Of a stretch of DNA of 30,126 bases, positions 8,857 through 17,313 are shown piece by piece. How positions within the stretch are numbered: position 1 is the stretch's first letter; each line of letters begins with the position of its first letter. Source of the stretch: Clostridium sp. CAG:710 (GTDB lineage Bacteria > Bacillota_I > Bacilli_A > RF39 > UBA660); the NCBI GenBank assembly GCA_000432595.1, contig HF996848.1:1-30126 (forward strand), given 5' to 3'. The notes under the pieces are model-generated. The model saw only the letters and a list, made by a program, of their open reading frames with translations. It ran no database searches and was not told the DNA's origin. The translations under genes and the position numbers were made by a program.

Positions 8857-8863
8857 ATATTTT

Positions 8864-8890
8864 TTGGCACTCATATATTGACTTTGCTAA
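8864..8890 (+). promoter_or_regulatory. CIRCE-like (HrcA) operator at htpG
   Basis: The left arm TTGGCACTC (8864-8872) matches 8 of 9 bases of the CIRCE half-site TTAGCACTC. After exactly 9 bases, the right arm CTTTGCTAA (8882-8890) matches 6 of 9 of GAGTGCTAA. The element overlaps the htpG -35 box, which is where an HrcA repressor site would act. Confidence 0.6.
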
Positions 8891-8905
8891 AAATAGTATT
8901 ATAAT
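8878..8905 (+). promoter_or_regulatory. Sigma-A promoter of htpG
   Basis: -35 TTGACT (8878-8883), 16-bp spacer, -10 TATAAT (8900-8905). The predicted start is near 8912, leaving a leader of about 21 bases before the ATG. Confidence 0.8.
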
Positions 8906-8932
8906 TAAATATGTATACAAGGAGGAATTATA

Positions 8933-10813
8933 ATGAAGAAAAAACAATTTAAAGCAGAATCAAAAAAGTTATTAGACTTAATGATTAATTCAATATATAC
9001 AAATAAAGATATCTTTTTAAGAGAGTTGATATCAAATGCAAGTGATGCAATTGATAAAATAGCATTTAGATCTCTAACAGATAAAAAGATAAAGGTAAAA
9101 AAAGATGAACTAGCAATAAATCTTAGCCTAGATAAAGAAAAAAGAACTATAACCATAAGTGATAATGGTTGTGGTATGACAAAAGAGGAACTAGATAATA
9201 ACCTAGGTACTATTGCTGAGAGTGGTTCTAATCTATTCAAAAGCGAAAATAAAGACAAGGATTTAAATATAATTGGACAATTTGGAGTTGGATTTTATTC
9301 AGTATTTATGGTTGCCAACAAAGTAGAAGTTCATAGTAAGACTTATGATAGTAATACAAGTTATGTATGGACATCAACTGGTGAAGATGGATATACAATA
9401 GAAGAAGATACTAAAAAGACAAATGGTACAGATATAGTAATAACATTAAAAGAAGATAATGATGATTTTGAATATAGTAAATACCTTGAACAAGACAAAA
9501 TACAAGAACTTATTAAAAAATATTCAAACTATATAAAATATCCAATTAAAATGGAAATGACTCATAAACATTTAAAAGATAAAGAAAAAAATGAATATGA
9601 AGAGCATAAAGAAATAGAAACATTAAACAATATGACACCAATTTGGAAAAGAGATAAAAAAGAGGTTAAAGAGGAAGAATATAACAATTTTTATTCATCA
9701 ACTTACTATGATTATTCCCAACCACTTGAAGTAATAAGATACAAAGCAGAAGGAACAACAAACTTTACTTCCTTATTATTTATACCATCACATGCCCCAT
9801 TTGATTTATACTCAAAAGAATATAAAAGAGGTTTAGAATTATATTCAAATGGTGTCCTAATAATGGATAAATGTGAAGATTTACTACCAGAATATTTTGG
9901 ATTTGTAAAAGGTTTAGTTGATAGTGAAGATTTATCACTTAATATTTCAAGAGAAATCTTACAACAAGACAAACAACTTAAAACAATAGCTAAAAGTATA
10001 GAAAAGAAAATCGCAAAAGATTTAAGTGAAATGCTTAAAAATGATAGAGAAAAATATGAAAAATTCTTTAAAGAGTTTGGCGTTAACATAAAAATGGGAA
10101 TCTATAATACATTTGGTATGGCAAAAGACGAATTACAAGATTTATTACTATTCTACTCTTCAAAAGAAAAACATCTAGTTACATTTAAAGAATATATTAA
10201 AAACTTAAAAGACAAACAAGATGTTATATATTATGCAGTTGGTGAAAGTACAGATAAAATAGACTTAATGCCACAAGTAGAAGAAGTAAAAGAAAAAGGA
10301 TATGAAATACTATATCTTACTGATTATGCAGATGAATTTGTTGTACAAGTACTACAAAATTATGATAATAAAAAATTTGTAAATGTTGCTTCATCCGAGG
10401 TTAATCTAGAAAATGAAGAAGAGAAAAAAGAAGTAGAAAAATTAAATACTGAAAGTAAAGATTTACTAGATAAAATGAAAGATGTCTTAAAAGACAAAGT
10501 AACAAGCGTAAAATTTACAAATTCATTAAAAAAACATCCAGTATGTTTAACTTCTGAAGGTGCTATTTCAACTGGTATGGAAAAAGTATTAAACTCAATG
10601 CCTACTAATGAAAAAGTAAAAGCATCAACTGTATTATCAATAAATGCTAGTCACCCTATTGCTAAAAAAATAAAAGAATTGTATAAAACAAATCCTGAGG
10701 AAATAGAAAAATATACAAAGATATTATATGCACAAGCAAAACTAATTGAAGGCTTAACACTTGATAATCCAAGTGAAATAAGCGATTTAATCTGCGAGGC
10801 ATTATCTAAATAA
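8933..10813 (+). CDS. htpG: Chaperone protein HtpG (Hsp90)
   Basis: HtpG is the bacterial Hsp90, an ATP-driven dimeric chaperone of the cytoplasm. The 626 residues match the family length. The N-terminal GHKL ATPase domain shows ELISNASDAIDK, DNGCGMTKEEL, GTIAESG and GQFGVGFYSVFMV. The middle domain has NISREILQQ, containing the catalytic Arg loop, and the C-terminal dimerisation domain follows. AAGGAGG lies 7 bases before the ATG. The promoter is overlapped by a CIRCE-like operator, suggesting heat-shock control by HrcA; this is unlike B. subtilis, where htpG is not in the HrcA regulon. A strong terminator follows. It appears monocistronic. Confidence 0.98.
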   Translation: MKKKQFKAESKKLLDLMINSIYTNKDIFLRELISNASDAIDKIAFRSLTDKKIKVKKDELAINLSLDKEKRTITISDNGCGMTKEELDNNLGTIAESGSNLFKSENKDKDLNIIGQFGVGFYSVFMVANKVEVHSKTYDSNTSYVWTSTGEDGYTIEEDTKKTNGTDIVITLKEDNDDFEYSKYLEQDKIQELIKKYSNYIKYPIKMEMTHKHLKDKEKNEYEEHKEIETLNNMTPIWKRDKKEVKEEEYNNFYSSTYYDYSQPLEVIRYKAEGTTNFTSLLFIPSHAPFDLYSKEYKRGLELYSNGVLIMDKCEDLLPEYFGFVKGLVDSEDLSLNISREILQQDKQLKTIAKSIEKKIAKDLSEMLKNDREKYEKFFKEFGVNIKMGIYNTFGMAKDELQDLLLFYSSKEKHLVTFKEYIKNLKDKQDVIYYAVGESTDKIDLMPQVEEVKEKGYEILYLTDYADEFVVQVLQNYDNKKFVNVASSEVNLENEEEKKEVEKLNTESKDLLDKMKDVLKDKVTSVKFTNSLKKHPVCLTSEGAISTGMEKVLNSMPTNEKVKASTVLSINASHPIAKKIKELYKTNPEEIEKYTKILYAQAKLIEGLTLDNPSEISDLICEALSK

Positions 10814-10819
10814 AACACT

Positions 10820-10853
10820 AAAAGCACTGATCAAATGAACAGTGCTTTTTTTT
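10820..10853 (+). terminator. Terminator of htpG
   Basis: A 10-bp perfect stem (AAAAGCACTG with CAGTGCTTTT, 10820-10829 and 10840-10849) with a 10-base loop is followed by T residues to 10853. It sits between convergent genes and may act weakly on the leftward transcript too. Confidence 0.9.
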
Positions 10854-11478
10854 ACAAATCTTTTAGTTTTAAAAAAGTCCATATCTTAGTTTTACATACA
10901 ATAAAATATACAAAACTAGAAATAATAAAACCAGATATAACATCAACTACAACATGTTGTTTAACTAAAAGCGTTGATATAATTATTAAACAAGATAAAA
11001 TAGATATTACCCACTTATATTTCTTACTTAAATTCCTACATCCTATAACTGAAAATATAAATAAAAATGAAATAATACAATGCATACTAGGAAAACAATT
11101 CATAACAGGTGTATCAATTAAATAAATAAACTTAACAATAAAATTAGTAATTCCACTACCATTAATACTTGCTCTAACTATTGAAGTTGGGAAAAAAATA
11201 TAAATGAGTCCAGCGATAGTTATAGAAATAAAGGTTGAAACAAAATACCGTTTAAAAAACTCTTCATCACTTTTATATAGTAAATATGGTACAATAAAAA
11301 GCATTACATACCAAAATATATAAAAGTATATAAAATATGGTATAAAAGGAATCAAAGAATCAATAGTACTTGTTAAAATAGTTGTCTTAATTGGTGTTAA
11401 CTTACTAATTAAATATAAAAGCGATTGATATATAACTAAAGATGCAATTGTCAAAAATAATTTATAATTCTTCTTCAT
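10852..11478 (-). CDS. PAP2-family membrane phosphatase
   Basis: This 208-residue protein with about six membrane helices carries two of the three PAP2 phosphatase motifs: CFPSMHC (about residues 130-136, motif C2 with its His) and KQHVVVDVISG (about 170-180, motif C3 with the nucleophilic His and Asp). The first motif (KxxxxxxRP) is not clearly present, as in the diverged PAP2 branch that includes inositol-phosphorylceramide-synthase-like proteins. Likely substrates are lipid phosphates or pyrophosphates (phosphatidate, undecaprenyl pyrophosphate), but the sequence does not decide between them. GAGGT lies about 6 bases before the ATG. It is divergent from the LtaS-type gene, which produces diacylglycerol, so a shared role in lipid recycling is possible but inferred. 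Confidence 0.85.
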   Translation of the reverse strand: MKKNYKLFLTIASLVIYQSLLYLISKLTPIKTTILTSTIDSLIPFIPYFIYFYIFWYVMLFIVPYLLYKSDEEFFKRYFVSTFISITIAGLIYIFFPTSIVRASINGSGITNFIVKFIYLIDTPVMNCFPSMHCIISFLFIFSVIGCRNLSKKYKWVISILSCLIIISTLLVKQHVVVDVISGFIISSFVYFIVCKTKIWTFLKLKDL

Positions 11479-11532
11479 AACTTACCTCTACAAAATTATA
11501 ACATAAAACTATAATTTTTAATAACCCATTTA

Positions 11533-11562
11533 TTGATATTTTAACTTCTAATATTATATAAT
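11533..11562 (+). promoter_or_regulatory. Sigma-A promoter of the LtaS-type gene
   Basis: -35 TTGATA (11533-11538), 18-bp spacer, -10 TATAAT (11557-11562). The predicted leader is only about 13 bases, with the AAGGTG ribosome site right after the start. Confidence 0.6.
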
Positions 11563-11581
11563 AAACTATGAAGGTGATAAA

Positions 11582-13507
11582 ATGAACTACAAAAGATATT
11601 TATTAAATATATTATATATTTTTCTAATAGAAATAGTCTTTAACATAGCGCTATTTAATAAAATAACATACTATTTTTTCTACATATTATTATTTAGTAT
11701 CCTAACAGGAACAATAATATCATTAATAACTGGATTTCTAAATGAATCAGTAAACAAAATATCAAATATAGTTATAAATTCAGTAATCACATTAATATTT
11801 ATCGCACAATTAATTCATTATAGATTTTATCAATCAATATTTTCCATATACTCATTAATAAATGGTGCCCAAGTATTTGGATTCATGAGTGCAATCGGAA
11901 AAATAATGTTGCATAACACTGAATACATTATATTTTTACTATTTCCACTATTCTTTTTTATTGTACTAGGACTTAATATAAGTTTTAAAAAATATACAAA
12001 GAAAGAACTTTTAATTATAATTGGAATAATTCCTATTAGCCTACTCTTATCAATACTAGTATTAAATACAGATAAAGATAAAAACTACAATGCAAAAGAC
12101 TTATATTATAATACTCACGCACCAACAATTTCTACTCAAAAACTAGGATTACTAACAACAATGAGATTAGACTTAAAAAGAGCTATATTTGGTTTTACTG
12201 ACAAAATAATGTTAGAAGATAAAGAAATTGAAGAAGTTAATAAATCAGAAAATAAAAAAGAATACAACATTTTAAACATAGACTTTGATAAATTAATTGA
12301 AGAAGAAGATAATGATAAAATACGTAGCTTACATAAATATTTTAAAAGCGTGACTCCAACAGAAAAAAATAAATATAGTGGAATGTTTAAAGATAAAAAC
12401 CTAATAGTAATAACTGCTGAGGCATTCTCACCTATCGCAATAGATAAAGAATTAACCCCTACTCTATATAAAATGTATACTGAAGGATTTAGCTTTTCTA
12501 ATTTTTATACTCCGATATTTTATGTAAGCACTTCAGATGGAGAATATGTTTCCCTTACTTCATTACTTCCAAAAGAAGGTGTATGGAGTTTCCAAGAATC
12601 AAGTAAAATATCATTACCATTTGTATATGGAAACATCTTAAAAGATTATGGCTATAGTGCAAATGCTTATCACAATGGAAGATATAACTATTATAAAAGA
12701 AACCTTTCTCACCCAAATATGGGTTATAAATATGTAGGATGTGGAAATGGTTTAGAAAAGAAAATAAATTGTAAAATATGGCCTCAAAGTGATTTAGAAA
12801 TGATTAATGCAACTATTGATGATTACATAGAAAATGAAAAGTTTCTAGCATACTATATGAGTATAAGTGGACATCTAAACTATACATACAATGGAAATAT
12901 GATGGCAACTAAAAATAGAGACAAAGTTAAAACCTTAAAATATTCAGAAGCAATACAAGCATATCTAGCAACTAATATAGAATTAGATAAAGCACTAGAA
13001 TCACTGATAAATAACTTAAAAGAAAAAGGTAAACTAGATGATACAGTAATAGTAATAAGTGCCGATCACTATCCATATGGTCTTACAATTAATGAAATGA
13101 AAGAACGTGCAACCTATATAAACGATGAAAAATTTGATATACATAAAAACAATCTTATAATATGGAATTCACAAATCAAAACACCTATAAAAATAGATAA
13201 ATATGCATCAAGTCTTGATATATTACCAACCGTTTTAAATTTATTAGGAGTTGAATATGACTCAAGATTATTAATGGGAACAGATATATTATCAAATAGT
13301 GAAGGATTAGTAATATTTAATGATAGAAGTTGGATTACTAAATATGGTAAATATGACGCTATTAAAGGTAAATTCACAGAATATATTAATTTAGAAGAAA
13401 AACAAAAATATATAGATGAAATAAATGAAATTGTAAAAAATAAATTTAATGCATCACGATTAATATTAGAAACCAATTACTATAAGTATATTAAAACAGA
13501 AGAATAA
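11582..13507 (+). CDS. LTA synthase family sulfatase-fold transferase
   Basis: Members of this family transfer glycerol phosphate from phosphatidylglycerol onto growing lipoteichoic acid at the outer face of the membrane. The 641 residues match S. aureus LtaS in length. About five N-terminal membrane helices (to about residue 162) precede an extracellular sulfatase-like domain. That domain has a metal-ligand Glu in ITAEAFS (E280), the probable Thr nucleophile T317 in STSDGEY, and the metal-binding SADHYPYG near the C-terminus. AAGGTG lies 5 bases before the ATG. LtaS is the leading call, but other family members (YfnI, YqgS, YvgJ-like primase or stress paralogues) share these motifs. The pgsA gene in this window makes the precursor of its substrate. 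Confidence 0.88.
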   Translation: MNYKRYLLNILYIFLIEIVFNIALFNKITYYFFYILLFSILTGTIISLITGFLNESVNKISNIVINSVITLIFIAQLIHYRFYQSIFSIYSLINGAQVFGFMSAIGKIMLHNTEYIIFLLFPLFFFIVLGLNISFKKYTKKELLIIIGIIPISLLLSILVLNTDKDKNYNAKDLYYNTHAPTISTQKLGLLTTMRLDLKRAIFGFTDKIMLEDKEIEEVNKSENKKEYNILNIDFDKLIEEEDNDKIRSLHKYFKSVTPTEKNKYSGMFKDKNLIVITAEAFSPIAIDKELTPTLYKMYTEGFSFSNFYTPIFYVSTSDGEYVSLTSLLPKEGVWSFQESSKISLPFVYGNILKDYGYSANAYHNGRYNYYKRNLSHPNMGYKYVGCGNGLEKKINCKIWPQSDLEMINATIDDYIENEKFLAYYMSISGHLNYTYNGNMMATKNRDKVKTLKYSEAIQAYLATNIELDKALESLINNLKEKGKLDDTVIVISADHYPYGLTINEMKERATYINDEKFDIHKNNLIIWNSQIKTPIKIDKYASSLDILPTVLNLLGVEYDSRLLMGTDILSNSEGLVIFNDRSWITKYGKYDAIKGKFTEYINLEEKQKYIDEINEIVKNKFNASRLILETNYYKYIKTEE

Positions 13508-13524
13508 AAATCTTCTGTTTTTTT
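13493..13524 (+). terminator. Terminator of the LtaS-type gene
   Basis: An 11-bp perfect stem (13493-13503 with 13511-13521) and a 7-base loop are followed by T residues to 13524. The hairpin overlaps the last codons and the stop. Confidence 0.85.
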
Positions 13525-13633
13525 ACAAATAAACCCCTAAAAGCTTTTATATTCATTCATTGTTAAAGTTCATTCTATATATACTACATTTGAGTTATCC
13601 ATATCCTTTTTATTATGCAACTAAATTGGATAC

Positions 13634-13659
13634 AAAATAAAAAAGTACCAAGATGGTAC
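13634..13659 (-). terminator. Second, distal terminator after tRNA-His
   Basis: On the - strand GTACC (13655-13659), a 5-base loop and GGTAC (13645-13649) are followed by TTTTTT. It lies about 13 bases beyond the first tRNA terminator, so the two form a tandem pair. Bases 13525-13633 show no gene or convincing signal. Confidence 0.6.
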
Positions 13660-13661
13660 AT

Positions 13662-13690
13662 AAAAAAATAAAACCTTGAAAAATCAAGGT
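13662..13690 (-). terminator. First terminator after tRNA-His
   Basis: On the - strand ACCTTGA (13684-13690), a TTTT loop and TCAAGGT (13673-13679) are followed by a T-rich tail, 11 bases after the tRNA CCA end. Confidence 0.8.
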
Positions 13691-13701
13691 CAATTCATAT
13701 A

Positions 13702-13778
13702 TGGGGCGAAATATGGGGATCGAACCCATGCATACCAGAGCCACAATCTGGCGTGTTAACCACTTCACCAATTCCGCC
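13702..13778 (-). tRNA. tRNA-His (anticodon GTG), CCA encoded
   Basis: The cloverleaf is complete. The anticodon stem CCAGA/TCTGG holds the loop TTGTGGC with anticodon GTG. The T loop is GTTCGATCC-type (GGGTTCGATCCCC). The acceptor stem is GCGGAAT with ATTTCGC. A genomically encoded extra G at 13778 (position -1) pairs with C73, the identity element of histidine tRNAs, and CCA follows at 13702-13704. It has its own promoter and two terminators. Confidence 0.97.
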
Positions 13779-13797
13779 ATTTCTAAATTACTTCTCT

Positions 13798-13826
13798 ATT
13801 TTAACAAGTAAAAGAAAAAATATCAA
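13798..13826 (-). promoter_or_regulatory. Promoter of tRNA-His
   Basis: On the - strand -35 TTGATA (13821-13826), 17-bp spacer, -10 TAAAAT (13798-13803). The -35 lies inside the feoB terminator stem, so the terminator and promoter share bases. Confidence 0.6.
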
Positions 13827-13842
13827 GTTTTTTTTGATATTT
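13812..13842 (-). terminator. Terminator of feoAB
   Basis: On the - strand a 9-bp stem (AAATATCAA with TTGATATTT, 13834-13842 and 13818-13826) with a 7-base loop is followed by a T-rich tail, ten bases after the feoB stop. Confidence 0.75.
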
Positions 13843-13851
13843 TTATTATAC

Positions 13852-15921
13852 TTATACAAAGATATGTACTAAAGCATTAAATATAAGGCAAATAACTACT
13901 CCACAAAATGTAGGAATAACTATAGAAAGTATAGTCCATTTAATAGAAGAAGTTTCTTTTTTGACCGTTAAACAAGTTGTAGAACAAGGCCAATGCATTA
14001 ACGAAAATAACATAACAGATACCGCAGTAACCCAAGTCCAACCATTACTTACTAAAACTTCTCTTAAAGTACTTAAATTACTTATATCAACTAAATTACC
14101 AGTTGACATATAACTCATTATAATAATTGGAATTACTATTTCATTAGCAGGGAATGCAAGAATAAATGCAAGTAATATTACACCATCCATTCCAAGCAAT
14201 TTTCCAAGTGGATCTAATACATTTGACAAAATTGAAAGTAAACTACCTCCATTAATATTAATATTTGCAAGGCACCATATAACAAGTCCTGCTGGTATTG
14301 CGACTGTGATTGCTCTTCCGAGAACAAACAAAGTTCTATCAAAAATAGATCTTACTATAACCTTTCCATATTGAGGTCTTCTATATGGAGGCAACTCAAG
14401 TGTAAATGATGAAGGAACTCCTTTTAACAGTGTTTTTGAAAGAACACTTGAGGTAACAAATGTCATAAATATTCCAAAACCTATTACCATCATAAGAATT
14501 AAAACACCAAGCAATGAATTCCAAAATCCACCCTCTACCCCAACCAAGAACATGGTAATAATAGAAATAAGTATAGGAAATCTTCCATTACATGGAACAA
14601 AAGAATTTGTTAATATAGCAATTAATCTTTCTCTAGGTGAATCAATTATTCTACAGCCAGAAACACCAACCGCATTACAGCCAAATCCCATTGCCATAGT
14701 AAGTGCCTGTTTTCCACAAGTCTTACATTTTTTGAATATTCCATCTACATTAAATGCTATTCTAGGTAAATATCCAATATCCTCTAAAATAGTAAATAGT
14801 GGAAAAAACAGTGCCATAGGTGGCAACATTACAGAAACAACCCAAGCCAACACCCTATATACTCCATGAGTTAATGCTTCATTAACAAAATTAGGTATAT
14901 GTAAATAAGAAAAGAAATTAAATAATACATTTTCAAATTTAAATAATGCACTTTGTAAAAGCATAGAGGGATAATTACTACCAGTAATTGTAAGCCAAAA
15001 TATAAATGCAAATAATATAATCATAATAGGAATACCTGTTGATTTCTTTGTAAGAATTTTATCTAACCTTCTATCTTTCTTGGCATAATCCTCATTCAAA
15101 TATGAAACAACCTTACTAGAAATTAATGAGGCCTCATTATTTATTGATTCAGTTAAAACATCATCTATTTCACTAATAGTTATATCACCATCTAACAAAA
15201 GTGTCCTAGCTTGTTTAATAGAGTTATCTATTTTTTCATCACTTAAATCTATCATAAGTTCTTCCTCTATTTTATCTCTAAGTAACTCATCATCCCTAAG
15301 TAAGTTTAACGCAACCCATCTTTTATTGATACTATTATCATCCAATATAATTGCATCTGAAATAACCTTAATTGCATCTTCAACATATTGATTATATCTA
15401 ACTTTCCTACTTTTTCTTCTCTCACCAAAAGTTAAATCTATATTAGATAGCAATTCATCAAGTCCAACATTACTTCTAGCACTTGTTCCTACCACTCTAA
15501 CTCCAAGAAGATCTGATAATTTATTCAAATCAACATCAATTTTTTTCTTTTTAGCCTCATCAAGTAAATTAACACAAACTACAACCTTATCCGTTATTTC
15601 ACATACTTGTAAAACAAGATTTAAATTTCTCATAAGACATCCAGCATCACACACTATTACAACAACATCACTACCCCCAAAACAAATGAAGTCTCTAGCA
15701 ACAAATTCTTCCTCCGAATGTGCTAAAATAGAATAAATACCTGGTAAATCATAAATCTTATAAGTCAAATTATTAAAAGTAAAATAACCTGATGCATTAC
15801 TTACTGTTTTTCCAGGCCAATTACCAGTATGTTGATGAAGCCCAGTTAAAGCATTAAAAACAGTAGATTTTCCAACATTAGGATTACCCGCTAAAGCAAT
15901 AATACGATTATTATCCTTCAT
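13852..15921 (-). CDS. feoB: Ferrous iron transport protein B
   Basis: FeoB imports Fe(II) across the cytoplasmic membrane and is controlled by an N-terminal G-protein domain. The 689 residues begin with the G1 loop GNPNVGKS (12-19), then G3 DLPG and the G4-type NLLDE. After the GDP-dissociation-inhibitor region, two gate-type repeats follow, with the conserved Cys segments GFGCNAVGVSGCRII and FVPCNGRFP. The length and layout are full. The ATG shares one base with the feoA stop (TAATG), with GAGG 7 bases upstream, so the two are coupled. No FeoC is visible. In an anaerobe iron is mostly Fe(II), so this is likely a main iron route. Confidence 0.98.
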   Translation of the reverse strand: MKDNNRIIALAGNPNVGKSTVFNALTGLHQHTGNWPGKTVSNASGYFTFNNLTYKIYDLPGIYSILAHSEEEFVARDFICFGGSDVVVIVCDAGCLMRNLNLVLQVCEITDKVVVCVNLLDEAKKKKIDVDLNKLSDLLGVRVVGTSARSNVGLDELLSNIDLTFGERRKSRKVRYNQYVEDAIKVISDAIILDDNSINKRWVALNLLRDDELLRDKIEEELMIDLSDEKIDNSIKQARTLLLDGDITISEIDDVLTESINNEASLISSKVVSYLNEDYAKKDRRLDKILTKKSTGIPIMIILFAFIFWLTITGSNYPSMLLQSALFKFENVLFNFFSYLHIPNFVNEALTHGVYRVLAWVVSVMLPPMALFFPLFTILEDIGYLPRIAFNVDGIFKKCKTCGKQALTMAMGFGCNAVGVSGCRIIDSPRERLIAILTNSFVPCNGRFPILISIITMFLVGVEGGFWNSLLGVLILMMVIGFGIFMTFVTSSVLSKTLLKGVPSSFTLELPPYRRPQYGKVIVRSIFDRTLFVLGRAITVAIPAGLVIWCLANININGGSLLSILSNVLDPLGKLLGMDGVILLAFILAFPANEIVIPIIIMSYMSTGNLVDISNLSTLREVLVSNGWTWVTAVSVMLFSLMHWPCSTTCLTVKKETSSIKWTILSIVIPTFCGVVICLIFNALVHIFV

Positions 15922-16148
15922 TATATCGCCTCAACTACTATTTCACTAGCATCTTCGTTTCTAATCGCAATAAGTGCACCACGAATCATATATGCAGACA
16001 AATTACCACTGAAATTTTCAAGCACTCTTTCAATTATAGTACCTGGAGTTAGGCCTATGTCCAACAATCTTCTTTTTATTGAACTATTACTAATAACTTT
16101 TTTTACACGGACTTTTTGCCCTATTCTAGTATTTTCTAAACTTAACAT
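15921..16148 (-). CDS. feoA: Ferrous iron transport protein A
   Basis: FeoA is a small SH3-like cytoplasmic partner of FeoB. The 75 residues show the family pattern: a short N-terminal strand, IKRRLLDIGLTPGTIIERV and a C-terminal ALIAIRNEDASEIVVE. AGGAG lies 7 bases before the ATG. It is the first gene of the feoAB pair, behind a palindrome that might bind a metal regulator. Confidence 0.95.
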   Translation of the reverse strand: MLSLENTRIGQKVRVKKVISNSSIKRRLLDIGLTPGTIIERVLENFSGNLSAYMIRGALIAIRNEDASEIVVEAI

Positions 16149-16208
16149 ATTTTAGCTCCTACTTTCAAAAATATTCACTATAATCTATGCATTTATCTAA
16201 TACTAATC

Positions 16209-16222
16209 TAGGCATATACCTA
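16209..16222. promoter_or_regulatory. Palindrome upstream of feoAB, possible metal-regulator operator
   Basis: TAGGCATATACCTA is an inverted repeat with one mismatched pair, about 60 bases before the feoA ATG. TAGG/CCTA arms recall DtxR/IdeR-type sites, but the spacing differs from the DtxR consensus and no clear -35/-10 pair fixes the promoter. It is offered as a candidate only. Confidence 0.35.
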
Positions 16223-16241
16223 AAAATAAGAATTTTAATTA

Positions 16242-16273
16242 AAAGAAAAAAGGTTAACGTTAAATAACCTTTT
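16242..16273 (-). terminator. Terminator of the thioredoxin-fold gene
   Basis: On the - strand a 9-bp stem (AAAAGGTTA with TAACCTTTT, 16265-16273 and 16248-16256) is followed by a T-rich tail, just after the stop at 16279. Confidence 0.8.
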
Positions 16274-16278
16274 AAAGA

Positions 16279-16989
16279 CTAACAAGATTCATCACAAACG
16301 CTAGCACTAATCTTTGACATATAATTAATAAGTTTTAATAACAACTCTTCACTTTGCCTATCATTAAGTGCTACATAAGGATCCGTTTGACTATCAACAG
16401 TATCGGTATGATGTGCAATTATTTTACCATTTTTAACAAAAATAAGTAAAGGAGTATAAATTCTTTTTTCTCCTGTAGAAACACTTTTACCATCATTATC
16501 AGTTAATATATAATCATCTAATATACTATCAAGTTTTTCTACCAATTCAAAATATTTTTTATTTCCCTCTTTTTCAGTAATTATATCATCATTCTCATTA
16601 AGCATTAATACATCTCTATCATCTTTTATATTTAAATAATAAATAGTATCAATTTCAACCTCTTTTGCTGCCGACAACATAACAGGAACTAAATTACGAG
16701 CCCACGGACATTCAGGAAATCCAAAATATATAACTCCTGTTCCACTTTTTAATACTTCAAATATTTCATCATAACTAGAATACTTAACAGGATTATCATT
16801 TGAAATACTAACTTCAGGATATAATTTATTATTATTAGGATTAACCCTATTGTTCAATGCCTCATATTCCTTCTTAAAAGTAACCGCATCTTTACTTGTA
16901 GTTTCCTTTTTATCCTCAAAATATCTATATCCCATAAATATAGAAAATAAAAAAACTATTATTATTATAATCATTGAGCCCTTTTTCAT
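16279..16989 (-). CDS. Membrane-anchored thioredoxin-fold protein with a one-cysteine CPWA site
   Basis: This 236-residue protein has one N-terminal membrane helix (about 5-21) and an extracytoplasmic thioredoxin-like domain: IYFGFPECPWARN near 87-99 and the cis-proline strand YTPLLIFVKNGK. The active site reads C94-P-W-A97, so the second cysteine of CxxC is missing. Two other cysteines sit at the very end (C232 and C236, CDESC). This suggests a one-cysteine reductase or isomerase, or use of the C-terminal pair as resolving cysteines. The long acidic insertion between the active site and the cis-proline is unusual for a plain thioredoxin. It overlaps the upstream small membrane gene by one base (TAATG). 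The substrate is unknown. Confidence 0.75.
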   Translation of the reverse strand: MKKGSMIIIIIVFLFSIFMGYRYFEDKKETTSKDAVTFKKEYEALNNRVNPNNNKLYPEVSISNDNPVKYSSYDEIFEVLKSGTGVIYFGFPECPWARNLVPVMLSAAKEVEIDTIYYLNIKDDRDVLMLNENDDIITEKEGNKKYFELVEKLDSILDDYILTDNDGKSVSTGEKRIYTPLLIFVKNGKIIAHHTDTVDSQTDPYVALNDRQSEELLLKLINYMSKISASVCDESC

Positions 16990-17255
16990 TATTTATCACC
17001 ACTTTTAAATTTTTTAATCCAAATTTTCTTTACTAAATTAAGCAAAAATAAATATATAACATAACTAAGCATAGGAATTAAACAAGCAACTAATTTATTA
17101 ACTCGTTTTATAACTAATAAAAATAAAAAAGATGTTATATAAATAAAAGCTAATTCTATTATTCTTTTTAAAATTGATTTTTCCCAAGTCTTGTCATTCT
17201 CTAATATCTTAGTTTTTATCTCTAAATTAATTATTCTCTTGTTTAAATCATCCAT
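16989..17255 (-). CDS. Small two-helix membrane protein of unknown function
   Basis: The 88 residues begin with a charged, probably coiled-coil segment (about 1-30), followed by two hydrophobic helices (about 33-50 and 55-76) and a Lys-rich tail. I recognise no family. AGGAG lies 6 bases before the ATG, and a promoter lies just upstream. The stop overlaps the start of the thioredoxin-fold gene, so the two products are made together and may work together at the membrane. Confidence 0.75.
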   Translation of the reverse strand: MDDLNKRIINLEIKTKILENDKTWEKSILKRIIELAFIYITSFLFLLVIKRVNKLVACLIPMLSYVIYLFLLNLVKKIWIKKFKSGDK

Positions 17256-17275
17256 TCTAAACTCCTAATAGTATT

Positions 17276-17304
17276 ATTATACAAAATTTCTTTTTCAATA
17301 ACAA
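17276..17304 (-). promoter_or_regulatory. Promoter of the small membrane protein/thioredoxin-fold operon
   Basis: On the - strand -35 TTGTTA (17299-17304), 17-bp spacer, -10 TATAAT (17276-17281). The predicted leader is about 15 bases. Confidence 0.6.
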
Positions 17305-17313
17305 CCAAAAATA

